Below, piece by piece: positions 38,828-51,485 of a DNA stretch of 64,000 bases. How positions within the stretch are numbered: the first letter of the stretch is position 1; every line of letters begins with the position of its first letter. The notes beneath the pieces were generated by a model, which saw only the letters and a list, made by a program, of their open reading frames with translations, was not told where the DNA came from and made no database searches. Source of the stretch: Pseudomonas flavescens (GTDB taxonomy: Bacteria; Pseudomonadota; Gammaproteobacteria; Pseudomonadales; Pseudomonadaceae); contig NZ_JACBYV010000001.1 of NCBI RefSeq assembly GCF_013408425.1, positions 2,790,001 to 2,854,000 on the forward strand. Direction: 5' to 3'. Position numbers and translations under genes: made by a program.

Positions 38828-39018
38828 CTGGCGGGTGCATCGGCGCCTGGCTCTGCGGGGCGCGAAGGTGCCACCGTTGGCGCCCCCATTCGCGCGTTGC
38901 AAACGAGAGACTCGGGCCAGCGGCTGAACGTGAGCCCGGTGATGCGATTCAGGCTCTCCAGCGCGGCCCTGCTATCTCGCGGATGAAGCATGACGACCTT
39001 CTCTGTGGCGTTACTCAT
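38812..39018 (-). CDS. Small hypothetical protein
   Basis: 68 aa. MSNATEKVVMLHPRDSRAALESLNRITGLTF then SRWPESL, followed by an Ala/Pro-rich tail. The ordered N-terminal half suggests a real gene. ATG 39018 preferred over one three codons upstream. Its 3' end overlaps the convergent 38429-38827 gene by 16 bp. No function recognised. Confidence 0.55.
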   Translation of the reverse strand: MSNATEKVVMLHPRDSRAALESLNRITGLTFSRWPESLVCNARMGAPTVAPSRPAEPGADAPASQAFA

Positions 39019-39180
39019 GGCATGCATTCCCCGACCCGGCTATCGACAACCTATTGAGTATGGCACTTAGCCAGAATCATGCCATTGTGCTGACGCCAGT
39101 TAAACGTCGACACGACAGGACTTCACCGAGTTTCGCCACCGCCCCCTGCCAGAATGGGCGCGCAACTAACGCGCAATCTG

Positions 39181-40410
39181 TCATTTTTTGTCACCTCCGT
39201 CGCCTTCGAGCCAGTGCGCCAGGCTGTCACCGAACAGCAGCGTCTGCTCCTCGTGCAGACGCTGCAGCGCCTGGCGCAACGCGGGATACCAGGGCTCGTC
39301 CAGCTCTGCCGGCAACTGATTGAGATGCGGCAGCGGCCAGGGACTACGTTCCAGCAACTGCTGCAACGAGTAGTGGCCAAGATCGCGACAGAGCATCCAG
39401 CTGTCTCCGCCCGTACAGGCAACCAGACGCTGGTTCTCCAGAAAGCTCAACACCTCCTCCCATTCATGCCCAGGCAACAGCCAGCCCTGCCGCTGCACAT
39501 CACGGTGACGCACCTTCAGCCCCGTACGCTGCCGCGCCTGGAAGACTCGCAGAATACCCAGCAACACCAGCACGCGAGGCATCGCCTGCTTGCGCCAGTG
39601 GTGGGATACGCCGAGGTTGCACACCAGTTCGGCGCCGACGAGCACGATCAGCCAGGACATGTAGATCCACAACAGAAACAGCGGCACCGTGGCGAACGCC
39701 CCGTAGATCAATTGATAACCTGGAAACAGGCGCACGTAGATGCCGAAAAGTGCCTTGGCAAGCTCCAGCAATATCGCCGTGAAGAGGCCACCCCAGAACG
39801 CATGCCGCAGGGGCACTCGCGCATTGGGTACAGCGGCGTAGAGCAACGTGAACGCTGCGACACTGAATAGCAGTGGCGTGAAACGCAGCAAAGTCTTGGC
39901 ACCGACGACCGCATCCGGCCCGCTGAGCAGCGAAAGCGAGGCGATGTAGGTGCTGACGGCAAAACCGGCGCCGAGCAGCATCGGCCCGAGACTGAGAATC
40001 GCCCAGTACAGCAGGAAGGTCGAAATACCCCGGCGCGGCTGCCGAACCCGCCAGATGGTGTTGAAGGTACGCTCGATGGTCACCAGCATCCAGAACGCCG
40101 TCACCGCCAGTACCGCGACGCCGATCCAGGTCAGTTGACGTGCCTGAGTGGTGAAATCGCTCAGGTATTCCTGCAGCGCCTCACCCGCCGAGGGCACGAA
40201 GTTGTGGAATATGAACGCCTGGATCTGCTCGCCACTGCCCTGGAAAGCGGGAACCGCAGACAGCATGGCAAAGGTGACCGTCATCATCGGCACCACAGCG
40301 AACAGCGTGGTGTAAGTCAGTGCGGCGGCATTGTCGGCACCGCGGTTTTCGAAAAACCGATGCCAGAGAAATCGCACGAACTCCCACCAGTCGCGCAAAA
40401 GTTGCTGCAT
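39181..40410 (-). CDS. YihY/BrkB-family inner membrane protein
   Basis: 409 aa. About six membrane helices in residues ~30-280 ([64 protein letters not shown]), the pattern of the YihY/UPF0761 family, then a C-terminal cytoplasmic winged-helix-like extension. Once proposed as RNase BN, which is now discounted. Transport or envelope role unknown. ATG 40410 preferred for its GAGAGGT site; an upstream Met exists at 40434. Confidence 0.88.
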   Translation of the reverse strand: MQQLLRDWWEFVRFLWHRFFENRGADNAAALTYTTLFAVVPMMTVTFAMLSAVPAFQGSGEQIQAFIFHNFVPSAGEALQEYLSDFTTQARQLTWIGVAVLAVTAFWMLVTIERTFNTIWRVRQPRRGISTFLLYWAILSLGPMLLGAGFAVSTYIASLSLLSGPDAVVGAKTLLRFTPLLFSVAAFTLLYAAVPNARVPLRHAFWGGLFTAILLELAKALFGIYVRLFPGYQLIYGAFATVPLFLLWIYMSWLIVLVGAELVCNLGVSHHWRKQAMPRVLVLLGILRVFQARQRTGLKVRHRDVQRQGWLLPGHEWEEVLSFLENQRLVACTGGDSWMLCRDLGHYSLQQLLERSPWPLPHLNQLPAELDEPWYPALRQALQRLHEEQTLLFGDSLAHWLEGDGGDKK

Positions 40411-40687
40411 ACCTACCTCTCGGAACCGATCCATATCTCGCGAACTACCGCCCTGCAGACATCACGCTCAGCACGGCGTCAGTACGCCGCGCCAGTGAAT
40501 CGAAAAGCCGGGTAGCGTTGAGGCCGAAGCCCCTGAAACCACGCCGAAATCGGGCAAGGGCGATGCAGCCGACGCATAACAGACGCTGAGCGCGCACTTA
40601 GGTTCGGATCCATTGACGCACCTGGTTCAGCGCAGGGCGCCTACGTGGTTAGAATAGCGTTCACCTGCCGCCAGAAGCGACCCTCTC

Positions 40688-42046
<1,359 letters not shown>

Positions 42047-42048
42047 AA

Positions 42049-42106
42049 TCGCCCGCAAGCGGGCTCCTACGTGACTGGTATCAATGCAGCCCTGTAGGAG
42101 CCGGCT
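42049..42106. repeat. First REPIN copy of array 2, interrupted by an IS
   Basis: Starts TCGCCCGCAAGCGGGCTCCTAC and runs to GTAGGAGCCGGCT, where the insertion sequence breaks the second REP. Removing the IS and one 3-bp duplication restores an exact 110-bp period with the copies right of the IS. Confidence 0.88.
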
Positions 42107-42178
42107 TGAACTGGCTTAATAAATCTGGACACCTCAATCGGGCGCTATGATGGCGTCCACAACAGGGGGTGTTTTGTT

Positions 42179-43314
<1,136 letters not shown>

Positions 43315-43350
43315 ACCATAAACGGTGTCCAGAATTACTTGACCAGTTCA

Positions 43351-43625
43351 GCTTGCCGGCGAATAGTCATCACGCCACAGATTCGGCTGGATACCTACAA
43401 TCGCATCGCCCGCAAGCGGGCTCCTACGTGGCTGGCACCGACAAAGCTCTGTAGGAGCCGGCTTGCCGGCGAATAGTCATCACGCCACGGATTCGGCTGG
43501 ATACCTGCAATCGCATCGCCCGCAAGCGGGCTCCTACGTGACTGGTATCGATGCAGCCCTGTAGGAGCCGGCTTGCCGGCGAATAGTCAGCCTGCCGCGG
43601 ATTCGGCTGGATGCCTGCAGTCGCA
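43351..43625. repeat. REPIN array 2, copies right of the IS
   Basis: The rest of the interrupted REPIN plus two further copies (TCGCCCGCAAGCGG at 43406 and 43516, 110-bp period), each an inverted pair GTAGGAGCCGGCTTGCCGGC / GCCCGCAAGCGGGCTCCTAC. The last decays near 43625. Located between the DUF2069 gene and the end of hda. Confidence 0.9.
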
Positions 43626-43659
43626 TGGTTCGGCAAACGGGCCAGAGCCCCGACGCCGA

Positions 43660-44364
43660 CTACCAGCCCAGGGTTTCTTTCAGGAAGGGAATGGTCAGCT
43701 TGCGTTGGGCCTGCAATGAGGCCTGATCGAGGCGTTCGAGCAGTTCGAACAAGGCGCTCATGCTGCGCTCGCCACGGGTGAGGATGAAGCGCCCCACGTC
43801 GTCGCTCATATGCAGCCCGCGCCGCGAGGCGCGCAATTGCAGCGCGCGCAGCTTGTCTTCATCGGACAGCGACTGCAGCTGGAATACCAGTGCCAGGGTC
43901 AGACGTGATTTCAGGTCGGGGAGCTTGATCGGCAACTCACGAGGCGAAGCGTTCGCTGCCAGCAGCAAGCGGCGGCCGCTGTCGCGCAGGCGGTTGAACA
44001 GATGGAACAGCGCTTCTTCCCAGATACGCTGACCGGAGGCTGCTTCGAGGTCGTCCAGGCAAACCAGCTCGAACTGCTCGAGATTGTCGAGAATCTCCGG
44101 GCCGTACTGCACCACCTCGGCCAGCGGCAGGTAAACGGCACGCTCACCAAGCTGCTCGAAACGCAGGCAGGCGGCCTGCAACAGATGGCTGCGACCGACA
44201 CCCTCACCGCCCCACAGGTAAATCAGGCTCTCCGTCCAGCCAGCGTCCGCTTCGCACAGGCGCTCGACATACCCCAGGGCTGCGGCATTGGCGCCCGGGT
44301 AGTAATTGGCGAAGGTAGCGTCGTCACGCAGACGCACACCCAAGGGCAACTGAATCGGTTTCAT
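43660..44364 (-). CDS. hda: DnaA regulatory inactivator Hda
   Basis: 234 aa. AAA+ DnaA homologue lacking the DNA-binding domain IV. N-terminal clamp-binding motif QLPLGV (residues 4-9) for the DnaN sliding clamp, then a Walker A with Arg in place of Lys, WGGEGVGRSHLL, as usual for Hda. Promotes ATP hydrolysis by DnaA to prevent re-initiation. Start ATG 44364. Confidence 0.93.
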   Translation of the reverse strand: MKPIQLPLGVRLRDDATFANYYPGANAAALGYVERLCEADAGWTESLIYLWGGEGVGRSHLLQAACLRFEQLGERAVYLPLAEVVQYGPEILDNLEQFELVCLDDLEAASGQRIWEEALFHLFNRLRDSGRRLLLAANASPRELPIKLPDLKSRLTLALVFQLQSLSDEDKLRALQLRASRRGLHMSDDVGRFILTRGERSMSALFELLERLDQASLQAQRKLTIPFLKETLGW

Positions 44365-44549
44365 GCTGGGGGGAAGGCTCGTCGGAGCCAGATCGAGGCT
44401 CTGGATAAAGGTGGCAAAGTCTATACCCTTGGAGGCGCCCTGTCATTGATGTACTTTCCAAGGCAATACAAGGGTTTAGGTAACCAGAGCGGTACCGCGC
44501 CAGGTTTCCAGCGAGACGCCGGTACCTGGCAGCGGCCATGCCAGGGATT

Positions 44550-45626
44550 TCAGGCGCCGGGCTTCTCTCCGCTGTAAGCCTCGGATTGCTTGTACAGATC
44601 GTGCACATGGCGCAGCAGCACCATGATCACCGCCGCCACCGGCAAAGCCAGCAGAATGCCGGTGAAGCCGAACAACTGGCCGCCCGCCATGATGGCGAAA
44701 ATCACCGCCACGGGGTGCAGGCCGATGCGATCACCGACCAGCAGCGGAGTCAGCAGCATGCCCTCGAGCATCTGCCCAACCACGAATACCCCGGCGATGG
44801 CCAGCAGCGGATAGGGATCGCCGCCGAACTGGAACAGTCCGGCAATCAGCGCCGAACCGATCCCGACCACCACACCGAGGTAAGGCACGATGCTGGCCAG
44901 GCCGGCCAGCAGGCCGATCAGCAAGCCCAGTTCCAGGCCGATGGCCATCAGGCCGACCGAATACATCACACCCAGTGCGAGCATCACCAACAACTGCCCA
45001 CGCAGGAAGGCACCCAGCACCTCGTGGCACTCGGCGAACAGCTTCACCACGACGCCTTCGTTGTCGCGCGGCACCAGGCTGCGCAGTTTGGCGACCAGCA
45101 GATCCCAGTCACGCATCAGGTAGAAGCTGACCACCGGAATCAACAGCAGGTTGGCGACCCAGGCCATCAGCGCCAGGCTCGACGCCGTCACCTGGGAAAG
45201 AATCAGCCCGGCGATATCGGTGGTCTGCCCCAGATGGCCGGAGATCGCCGCCTTGAGCTGATCGAAGCGCCAGAAGCCCTCGTTGAGCCCCAGCTTGACC
45301 TGAATCCACGGCAACGCTTGGTTCTGCGCCCAGTCGAGCATCTGCGGGAGCAGTTCGTAGAGGCGCGCCAGCTGCTTGCCGAGCATCGGGATGAGCACCA
45401 GCATCGCCAGCGCTATCAGCAACGTGAACAGCGTGAACACCACGATCACGCCCCAGGTGCGCGACAGTTTCAGACGCTCGAGACGATCCACCAGCGGATC
45501 ACCGAGGTAGGCGATCAGGATGCCGATCAGAAAAGGCGAAAGGATGGGATGCAACACGTACAGAAAGCCACCCAGCACCAGCAATGCAGCTATCCATAGC
45601 CAGCGAGACGAAAGGGGCATGCTCAA
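44550..45626 (-). CDS. AI-2E family transporter / PerM-like permease
   Basis: 358 aa. About eight hydrophobic helices with the family pattern (LLVLGGFLYVLHPILSPFLIGILIAYL at the start, VIFAIMAGGQLFGFTGILLALPVAAVIMVLL near the end; each quoted in part). Members are Na+/H+-coupled exporters or transporters of unclear substrate. It lies upstream of hda on the same strand (185 bp), as is common for perM-hda pairs in gammaproteobacteria. Confidence 0.88.
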   Translation of the reverse strand: MSMPLSSRWLWIAALLVLGGFLYVLHPILSPFLIGILIAYLGDPLVDRLERLKLSRTWGVIVVFTLFTLLIALAMLVLIPMLGKQLARLYELLPQMLDWAQNQALPWIQVKLGLNEGFWRFDQLKAAISGHLGQTTDIAGLILSQVTASSLALMAWVANLLLIPVVSFYLMRDWDLLVAKLRSLVPRDNEGVVVKLFAECHEVLGAFLRGQLLVMLALGVMYSVGLMAIGLELGLLIGLLAGLASIVPYLGVVVGIGSALIAGLFQFGGDPYPLLAIAGVFVVGQMLEGMLLTPLLVGDRIGLHPVAVIFAIMAGGQLFGFTGILLALPVAAVIMVLLRHVHDLYKQSEAYSGEKPGA

Positions 45627-45733
45627 TCCTCAGGGGGGAAGTGACGGATCACGGCGCGCTCGACTGCCGCGGGCAAGCGGCGGGAGCCCGGAGCAGTCGA
45701 CAGCGAAACGGTTCGGTTCAGATTGCGGGCAGT

Positions 45734-46816
45734 CTACCAGCGAAAGCGCAGGACATCGTCACGTGGCACGATGGCGGGCGCGGGAGGTGTTGCCTGAGGT
45801 TCGGCAGGCACCTGGCCCGCATCCACGGGCTCCGGCGCCTCGGCTTCAGCGGGTGCCTCGGCAGCCAGCTCGGCGGCGGAGACCTCACGCAACTGCAATA
45901 AGCCCAGCTGGGTACGCAACTGTTCGACGCTGGCGCTGACCCTGTAGGTCAGGCGATCGGCCTGCACCGACTGCAGCTGCGCACCAAAGGGTTCGAGCAC
46001 GCGCTGCAGCTCGGCGTAGCGCGACAGATCGGCACCGATGATTTCCACGGTTTGGGTCGTGCTCGCGCCCGGCGCAACCACGAAACGTGGTGCCAGGCGC
46101 TCGCTCACCGCCAGCAGCACGGCATCGGCCAGAGCAGCCTGATCGGCACCTTCGGCCTTGCCCTGCTCGCGCTCTTCGCCCAGCCACAGCTGCCAACTGG
46201 CCTGCCACTTGCCATCGGCCTCGCTGGCACGAACGGCCAGCAACGCGTCGGCGCCGTAGCGCTCGGAGGCCGAGCGCAGGGAATCCGGATCCTTCGCAGC
46301 GAGATTTTCGCTGGTCGCCAGCAACTGCTCACTAAGATCCGCCAGCGGCAGGCGCAACGGCAGACCGCGGTGTTGCGCAGCCAGCCGCAGGGGTTCGGCG
46401 CTGGCCTGACCATCGCCGACCATGTTCGAGCCGTTGGCCGTATCGTTCAGCCACCAGGCCAGAATGGCCGGGCGATTGACACCCCACAGCGGCAGCCCGG
46501 CCTGGCGCAGCGAGCGATCCGTGGACACGGCATCGAAATCGACCACCAGGTGATCACCCTCGTAGCCGTACTGACTGACGATCTGTTGAGGGTCCTTGCG
46601 CAGCTCCGCCAGCGCACTGCCCTTGGCCGCCTCAGGTTTGCCGGTCAGGCGCAGCACCAGTGTCTCTACGGCACGTTGCAGGGCGGCATCACGTTCCTCG
46701 GGCTGCTGGCTGGCGACCGGCTCCTTCACCTGATAGAGGTCACTGACCGTAGCCGCCAGGGTCGGCAGACTGAGGAGCGACAGGCAAAGAAGCAGCGGGC
46801 GGAAGGTCGGGCGCAT
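45734..46816 (-). CDS. DUF2066 protein, exported
   Basis: 360 aa. Signal peptide (residues ~1-21, cleaved after TLA). The body begins VSDLYQVKEPVASQQPEERDAAL, typical of DUF2066; the C-terminal ~45 residues are Ala/Pro/Glu-rich. Function unknown. Divergent from purM and upstream of the PerM-like gene, an arrangement conserved in pseudomonads as I recall. Confidence 0.85.
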   Translation of the reverse strand: MRPTFRPLLLCLSLLSLPTLAATVSDLYQVKEPVASQQPEERDAALQRAVETLVLRLTGKPEAAKGSALAELRKDPQQIVSQYGYEGDHLVVDFDAVSTDRSLRQAGLPLWGVNRPAILAWWLNDTANGSNMVGDGQASAEPLRLAAQHRGLPLRLPLADLSEQLLATSENLAAKDPDSLRSASERYGADALLAVRASEADGKWQASWQLWLGEEREQGKAEGADQAALADAVLLAVSERLAPRFVVAPGASTTQTVEIIGADLSRYAELQRVLEPFGAQLQSVQADRLTYRVSASVEQLRTQLGLLQLREVSAAELAAEAPAEAEAPEPVDAGQVPAEPQATPPAPAIVPRDDVLRFRW

Positions 46817-47119
46817 GAATTGGGACTCTCGACGGAAAGAAGACGGCGCACGGCAGAAGCCGAGGCGTTATACCTTAGGGGCTGTTGCCCTCGCATCGCA
46901 AGCCGCGTTGCCACGTCAGACGCTGGTGCCGTGTCCGTTTGTGACCTGCGCCCAGAGCGTGGGTTTCATTTTCGAACCTCGCAGGACATATCGATCAGCC
47001 TCCGCCCGGCGCTGTGGCTGGCCGCTGCCGGGCAAGCCTGATAAAATCGCGCGCCTTCGCAGAACGGCCCCGAGGGGCCGGTGCTATTCCGACTTTTCCC
47101 CTTCCAAAGGCCTGGATCT
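46817..47119. other. Divergent promoter region of DUF2066 gene and purM
   Basis: 303 bp without a gene. An AT-rich spot TGATAAAATC near 47039-47048 could be part of a purM promoter. No operator recognised. Confidence 0.35.
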
Positions 47120-48178
47120 ATGAGCAAGCAACCCTCCATCAGCTACAAGGACGCAGGTGTAGATATCGACGCGGGTGAAGCCCTGGTCGAGCGCATCAAG
47201 GGCGTAGCCAAGCGCACCGCCCGTCCTGAAGTCATGGGTGGCCTGGGTGGCTTCGGCGCCCTGTGCGAGATCCCGGCCGGCTACAAGCAACCCGTACTGG
47301 TCTCCGGCACAGACGGCGTGGGCACCAAGCTGCGCCTGGCCCTGAACCTGAACAAGCACGACAGCATCGGCCAGGATCTGGTCGCCATGTGCGTGAACGA
47401 CCTGGTGGTCTGCGGCGCCGAGCCGCTGTTCTTCCTCGATTATTACGCCACCGGCAAGCTCAACGTCGACGTGGCGGCCACCGTGGTCACCGGTATCGGC
47501 GCCGGCTGCGAACTGGCCGGCTGCTCGCTGGTCGGCGGCGAAACCGCAGAAATGCCTGGCATGTACGAAGGTGAAGACTACGACCTGGCCGGTTTCTGTG
47601 TCGGCGTCGTGGAAAAAGCCGAGATCATCGACGGCTCCAAGGTCGCTACCGGCGACGCACTGATCGCACTGCCCTCCTCCGGCCCGCACTCCAATGGCTA
47701 CTCGCTGATCCGCAAGATCCTCGAAGTGTCCGCTACCGACATCGAGAAGACCGAACTCGATGGCAAACCGCTGGCCGACCTGCTGATGGCTCCGACGCGC
47801 ATCTACGTCAAACCCCTGCTCAAGCTGATCAAGGACACTGGCGCGGTCAAGGCCATGGCCCACATCACCGGCGGCGGCCTGCTCGACAACATCCCGCGCG
47901 TGCTGCCGGACAACGCCCAGGCAGTGATCGACGTGGCCAGCTGGCAGCGTCCGGTGGTATTCGACTTCCTGCAGGAAAAAGGCAACGTCGACGAGCACGA
48001 AATGCACCGCGTGCTGAACTGCGGCGTGGGCATGGTCATCTGCGTAGCCCAGGAGCATGTCGGAGTCGCCCTGCAGACCCTGCGCGCCGCTGGTGAGCAG
48101 CCCTGGGTCATCGGTCAGATCGCCGCGGCCGCCGAAGGTGCCGAGCGCGTCGTGCTGAACAACCTGAAAAGCCACTGA
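47120..48178 (+). CDS. purM: Phosphoribosylformylglycinamidine cyclo-ligase
   Basis: 352 aa. AIR synthetase, which closes the imidazole ring of FGAM with ATP. Motifs [25 protein letters not shown] and [13 protein letters not shown] are those of PurM. Start ATG 47120 ([11 protein letters not shown]); an upstream Met in frame is not family-like. Its stop overlaps the purN ATG (TGATG), so the two are coupled. Confidence 0.98.
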   Translation: MSKQPSISYKDAGVDIDAGEALVERIKGVAKRTARPEVMGGLGGFGALCEIPAGYKQPVLVSGTDGVGTKLRLALNLNKHDSIGQDLVAMCVNDLVVCGAEPLFFLDYYATGKLNVDVAATVVTGIGAGCELAGCSLVGGETAEMPGMYEGEDYDLAGFCVGVVEKAEIIDGSKVATGDALIALPSSGPHSNGYSLIRKILEVSATDIEKTELDGKPLADLLMAPTRIYVKPLLKLIKDTGAVKAMAHITGGGLLDNIPRVLPDNAQAVIDVASWQRPVVFDFLQEKGNVDEHEMHRVLNCGVGMVICVAQEHVGVALQTLRAAGEQPWVIGQIAAAAEGAERVVLNNLKSH

Positions 48179-48852
48179 TGCCGCGACCCTGTAACGTGGT
48201 GGTGCTGTTGTCCGGCACCGGTAGCAATCTTCAGGCGCTGATCGACAGCATCGACCAGGGCGAAAACCCGGCGCGAGTCGCCGCGGTGATCGCCAATCGC
48301 AGCGATGCCTTCGGCCTGCAGCGAGCGCGGGACGCGGGTATCGCGACCCGCGTTCTGGAGCATGGCGAATACGACGGGCGCGATGCCTTCGACCAGGCGC
48401 TGATGCAGGCCATCGATGACTTCGCGCCACAACTGGTGGTGCTGGCAGGCTTCATGCGCATCCTCACCTCCGGGTTCGTGCGCCACTACCATGGGCGCCT
48501 GCTGAACATTCACCCATCGCTGCTGCCTCGCCACAAAGGCCTGCACACCCATCAGCGCGCTCTGCAAGCCGGAGACGCCGAGCATGGCTGTAGCGTGCAC
48601 TTCGTGACAGAGGAACTCGATGGTGGCCCTCTGGTCGTACAGGCAGTAATCCCGGTACAGTCGCAAGACACTGCCGCCAGCCTGGCGCAGCGGGTTCACG
48701 TGCAGGAGCACCAGATCTACCCGCTCGCCGTACGCTGGTTCGCCGAAGGCCGTTTGCGCCTCGGCGAGTCGGGCCCGCTGCTCGACGGCAATGCATTGCC
48801 GGCTACCGGCTACCTCATCAACAGCAAGGAGACTCCATGCGCCGCGCCCTAA
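48178..48852 (+). CDS. purN: Phosphoribosylglycinamide formyltransferase
   Basis: 224 aa. Formylates GAR using 10-formyl-tetrahydrofolate. VVLLSGTGSNLQALID phosphate loop at the start, the catalytic Asn/His in LNIHPSLLPRHKGL (about 105-118) and Asp in EELDGGPLV. Second gene of purMN, and its 3' end overlaps the DUF3108 gene by 16 bp. Confidence 0.97.
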   Translation: MPRPCNVVVLLSGTGSNLQALIDSIDQGENPARVAAVIANRSDAFGLQRARDAGIATRVLEHGEYDGRDAFDQALMQAIDDFAPQLVVLAGFMRILTSGFVRHYHGRLLNIHPSLLPRHKGLHTHQRALQAGDAEHGCSVHFVTEELDGGPLVVQAVIPVQSQDTAASLAQRVHVQEHQIYPLAVRWFAEGRLRLGESGPLLDGNALPATGYLINSKETPCAAP

Positions 48853-49553
48853 TGTTAGCCCTGGCGTTGTTCAGCCTGCCTGCCCTCGCCGAAGAGCCCA
48901 AGCCCTTCTCCGCCAGCTATACCGCCGACTGGAAACAGGTACCGGTCAGCGGTTCGGCCGAACGCAGCCTGCAGAAACTAGACGATGGACGCTGGCAGCT
49001 GGTCTTCAAGGCCTCGATGTTGGTCGCCGGCCTGACCGAGCAGAGCACCTTCACGGTCGAGGACGATGCCTTCCTGCCGCAGAGCTACAAGTTCGAACGC
49101 AGCGGCCTGGGCAAGAGCAAGGATGTCGAATTCGATTTCGACTGGTCGCAGAAACAGGTGATCGGCAGCGACCGTGGCGACCCCGTGCGCTTTCCGCTCA
49201 ACCGCGGCATGCAGGACAAGTCCACCTACCAGCTCGTCCTGCAGCATGACGTTGCCGCTGGCGAGAAGAGCATGAGCTATCAGGTGGTCGACGGTGACGA
49301 AATCGAAACCTACGACTTCCGTGTGCTTGGCGAAGAAGTGGTGCGCACCAGCGCCGGACTGATCGATGCGATCAAGGTCGAACGCGTGCGTGACCCCACG
49401 CAGAGCAGCCGCAAGACCATCCTCTGGTTCGCCAAGGACTGGGACTACCTGCTGGTGCGCCTGCACCAAGTGGAGAAGGACGGCAAGGAATACCAGATCA
49501 TGCTCAAGTCGGGCACGGTCGACGGCAAACCCGTCGAAGGCCGCCGCGACTGA
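48837..49553 (+). CDS. DUF3108 protein, exported
   Basis: 238 aa. Signal peptide (residues ~1-18, cleaved after ALA), then a beta-rich domain typical of DUF3108 (KPFSASYTADWKQVPVSG..., ...VRTSAGLIDAIKVERVRD). Periplasmic or outer-membrane linked; function unknown. Starts inside purN, so it is part of the purMN transcript; a terminator follows. Confidence 0.87.
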   Translation: MRRALMLALALFSLPALAEEPKPFSASYTADWKQVPVSGSAERSLQKLDDGRWQLVFKASMLVAGLTEQSTFTVEDDAFLPQSYKFERSGLGKSKDVEFDFDWSQKQVIGSDRGDPVRFPLNRGMQDKSTYQLVLQHDVAAGEKSMSYQVVDGDEIETYDFRVLGEEVVRTSAGLIDAIKVERVRDPTQSSRKTILWFAKDWDYLLVRLHQVEKDGKEYQIMLKSGTVDGKPVEGRRD

Positions 49554-49574
49554 CGTCGAGCAGCAGGAAACGAG

Positions 49575-49598
49575 AAGCCGGGCATGTCCCGGCTTTTT
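49575..49598 (+). terminator. Terminator of the purMN-DUF3108 operon
   Basis: Stem AAGCCGGG/CCCGGCTT with a 5-nt loop and a T-run, 21 bp past the stop. Confidence 0.9.
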
Positions 49599-49780
49599 CA
49601 TGCCTGCAGAATACCGCCAGGCCAGGCGGCCCATTCTAGAGCCATCGCCAATCGCCAAGCGAAGCGCTTGCGGAACTTGTAACTAATTACTACAGTCCTA
49701 ATCGTGTCGTTGCTTAGCAGGCTAAGCGCGACCGTGAAGGCTTTGCGCCGCATCTATCCGGCAAAACTGGAGAAAGAACA

Positions 49781-49963
49781 ATGAGCGTAGTAGTAGTGAC
49801 CGAGCGTGACGAACACCACATGTCTCATGAAGCCCAGGCCGAAGGCAAACGCATCTGGGACGTCCACCAGAACGACCAGTTGGTCGGCATATTCCCCTCT
49901 GAAGAAGAGGCAGTCGCCTACCAGGCGGAACTGGAGTCCTCCGAAGTCGCCCACTCGCACTGA
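49781..49963 (+). CDS. Small hypothetical protein
   Basis: 60 aa, acidic and His-rich at its ends (TERDEHHMSHE…, …SSEVAHSH). ACTGGAGAAAG ahead of ATG 49781 and a strong terminator 14 bp after the stop support a real, monocistronic gene. Function unknown. Confidence 0.7.
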   Translation: MSVVVVTERDEHHMSHEAQAEGKRIWDVHQNDQLVGIFPSEEEAVAYQAELESSEVAHSH

Positions 49964-49976
49964 TCGGAATCGCAAC

Positions 49977-50003
49977 AAAAAGCCCGCGGATCGCGGGCTT
50001 TTC
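49977..50003. terminator. Bidirectional terminator
   Basis: Stem AGCCCGCG/CGCGGGCT with 3-nt loop, A-run left and T-run right, between the 60-aa gene and the convergent DUF2058 gene. Confidence 0.9.
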
Positions 50004-50022
50004 AATTTTCACTGTCAGGCAC

Positions 50023-50562
50023 TCACCACATCAGGTCGTCGGGCACCTGATACGCAGCGTACGGATCATCCTCGTCCGGCGCTTCGGTTGGCGTGTTGAG
50101 CAACAGGATACGCTGCGGGTCGCGCTCCTGGATCTTCAGCGCCGCTTCACGGGGAATCACCTCGTAGCCGCCGCCATGACGGACGATGGCCAGGGAGCCT
50201 CGGCTCAGCTTGTCGCGCATCAGCGCATTGACCGAAAGGCGCTTGACCTTCTTGTCGTCGACGAAGTTGTAATAATCCTCGGTGGTCAGCTTGGGCAACC
50301 GGGAAATTTCGATCAGTTGCTTGATCTGCGCAGCACGGGCTTTCTGCTCGGCCTTTTCCTGTTGCTGGCGGTTGAGTTCCTGGTCACGGGCGGCTTTCTC
50401 GGCCTTGGCCTGCTGGGCGGCCAGTTGACCGGACTTGTCCTCCTCGGCCTGCCCCTTCTTCACCATTCGCTGCTGCTTGTGCTGTTGCTTGCTGGCTTGC
50501 TTGACCTGCTTCTCGTTGACCAACCCGGCCTTGAGCAACTGGTCACGTAATGAAATCGCCAT
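50023..50562 (-). CDS. DUF2058 (YaiL-like) protein
   Basis: 179 aa. MAISLRDQLLKAGLVNEKQ is the DUF2058 N-terminus. A long Lys/Gln/Glu-rich helix (about residues 20-85) is followed by a compact C-terminal domain (…EDYYNFVDDKKVKRLSV…). Resembles a nucleoprotein or polysome-associated protein; role unknown. Downstream of mazG on the same strand. Confidence 0.88.
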   Translation of the reverse strand: MAISLRDQLLKAGLVNEKQVKQASKQQHKQQRMVKKGQAEEDKSGQLAAQQAKAEKAARDQELNRQQQEKAEQKARAAQIKQLIEISRLPKLTTEDYYNFVDDKKVKRLSVNALMRDKLSRGSLAIVRHGGGYEVIPREAALKIQERDPQRILLLNTPTEAPDEDDPYAAYQVPDDLMW

Positions 50563-50640
50563 AACCTACCTATCCGCAGACAATTTAATGAGATGGGCAC
50601 GCCCATCGGATTTCCATCAAGGCGACAGTGCCACCCCGGT

Positions 50641-51468
50641 TCAGCAGCCTCGCTGCCTCTCGTTCTTCTTGGCCTCACCCCACAGGGCATCGAGCTCATC
50701 CAGTGTGCAATTCTCGATGGGGCGCCCTGCTTCGCGCAATGCCTGCTCGATAAAACGGAAGCGCCGCTCGAATTTTTCATTGGCTGCCCGCAGCGCCGCT
50801 TCCGGATCGACCTTGAGATGCCGCGCCAGATTGGTGGCGCTGAACAGCAGGTCACCGATTTCCTCGGCAATGGCTTGCGGATCGTTTTCGCTGATCGCCT
50901 CGAGCACCTCGTCCAGCTCTTCGCGCACCTTGTCGAGCACCGGCAGTGCATCGGGCCAGTCGAAACCGACCCGAGCGGCCCGGCCTTGCAGCTTCTTGGC
51001 GCGGCTCAGGGCTGGCAACACATTGGGCACGTCATCGAGCAATGACAGTTGCTGAGGTGCCGCTGAGCGCTCGGCACGCTCTTCGGCCTTGATGGTCTCC
51101 CAACGCTGCTTGACCTCGGCCTCGCTCAGCCGTGGCTGATCCACGGGGCCGTACAGGTCGCCATCGGGAAATACATGGGGATGGCGACGAACCAGCTTGC
51201 GGGTGATGCCATCGACCACGTCGGCGAACTCGAAACGCCCCTCTTCCCTGGCCAGCTGGCTGTAGTAAACCACCTGAAACAGCAGGTCGCCGAGCTCGCC
51301 GGGCAGTTCGGCAAAGGCCTCGCGCTCGATGGCATCCGCTACTTCGTAGGCTTCTTCGAGGGTGTGCGGCACGATGCTGGCGTAGGACTGACGCAGATCC
51401 CAGGGGCAACCATGCTGCGGGTCACGCAGGCGGGCCATGAGGTTGAGCAGGTCGGTAAGTTGGTACAT
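50641..51468 (-). CDS. mazG: Nucleoside triphosphate pyrophosphohydrolase MazG
   Basis: 275 aa. Two all-alpha MazG domains with metal-binding EExxE...ExxD-type motifs: LEEAYEVADAIE plus ELPGELGDLLFQV in the first, EVLEAISENDPQAI plus AEEIGDLLFS in the second. Hydrolyses (d)NTPs to monophosphates; E. coli MazG also lowers ppGpp. ATG 51468 (MYQLTDLLNLM) chosen. A strong hairpin lies just upstream, between relA and mazG. Confidence 0.94.
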   Translation of the reverse strand: MYQLTDLLNLMARLRDPQHGCPWDLRQSYASIVPHTLEEAYEVADAIEREAFAELPGELGDLLFQVVYYSQLAREEGRFEFADVVDGITRKLVRRHPHVFPDGDLYGPVDQPRLSEAEVKQRWETIKAEERAERSAAPQQLSLLDDVPNVLPALSRAKKLQGRAARVGFDWPDALPVLDKVREELDEVLEAISENDPQAIAEEIGDLLFSATNLARHLKVDPEAALRAANEKFERRFRFIEQALREAGRPIENCTLDELDALWGEAKKNERQRGC

Positions 51469-51485
51469 GAAGTCTTCCAGTCGAT

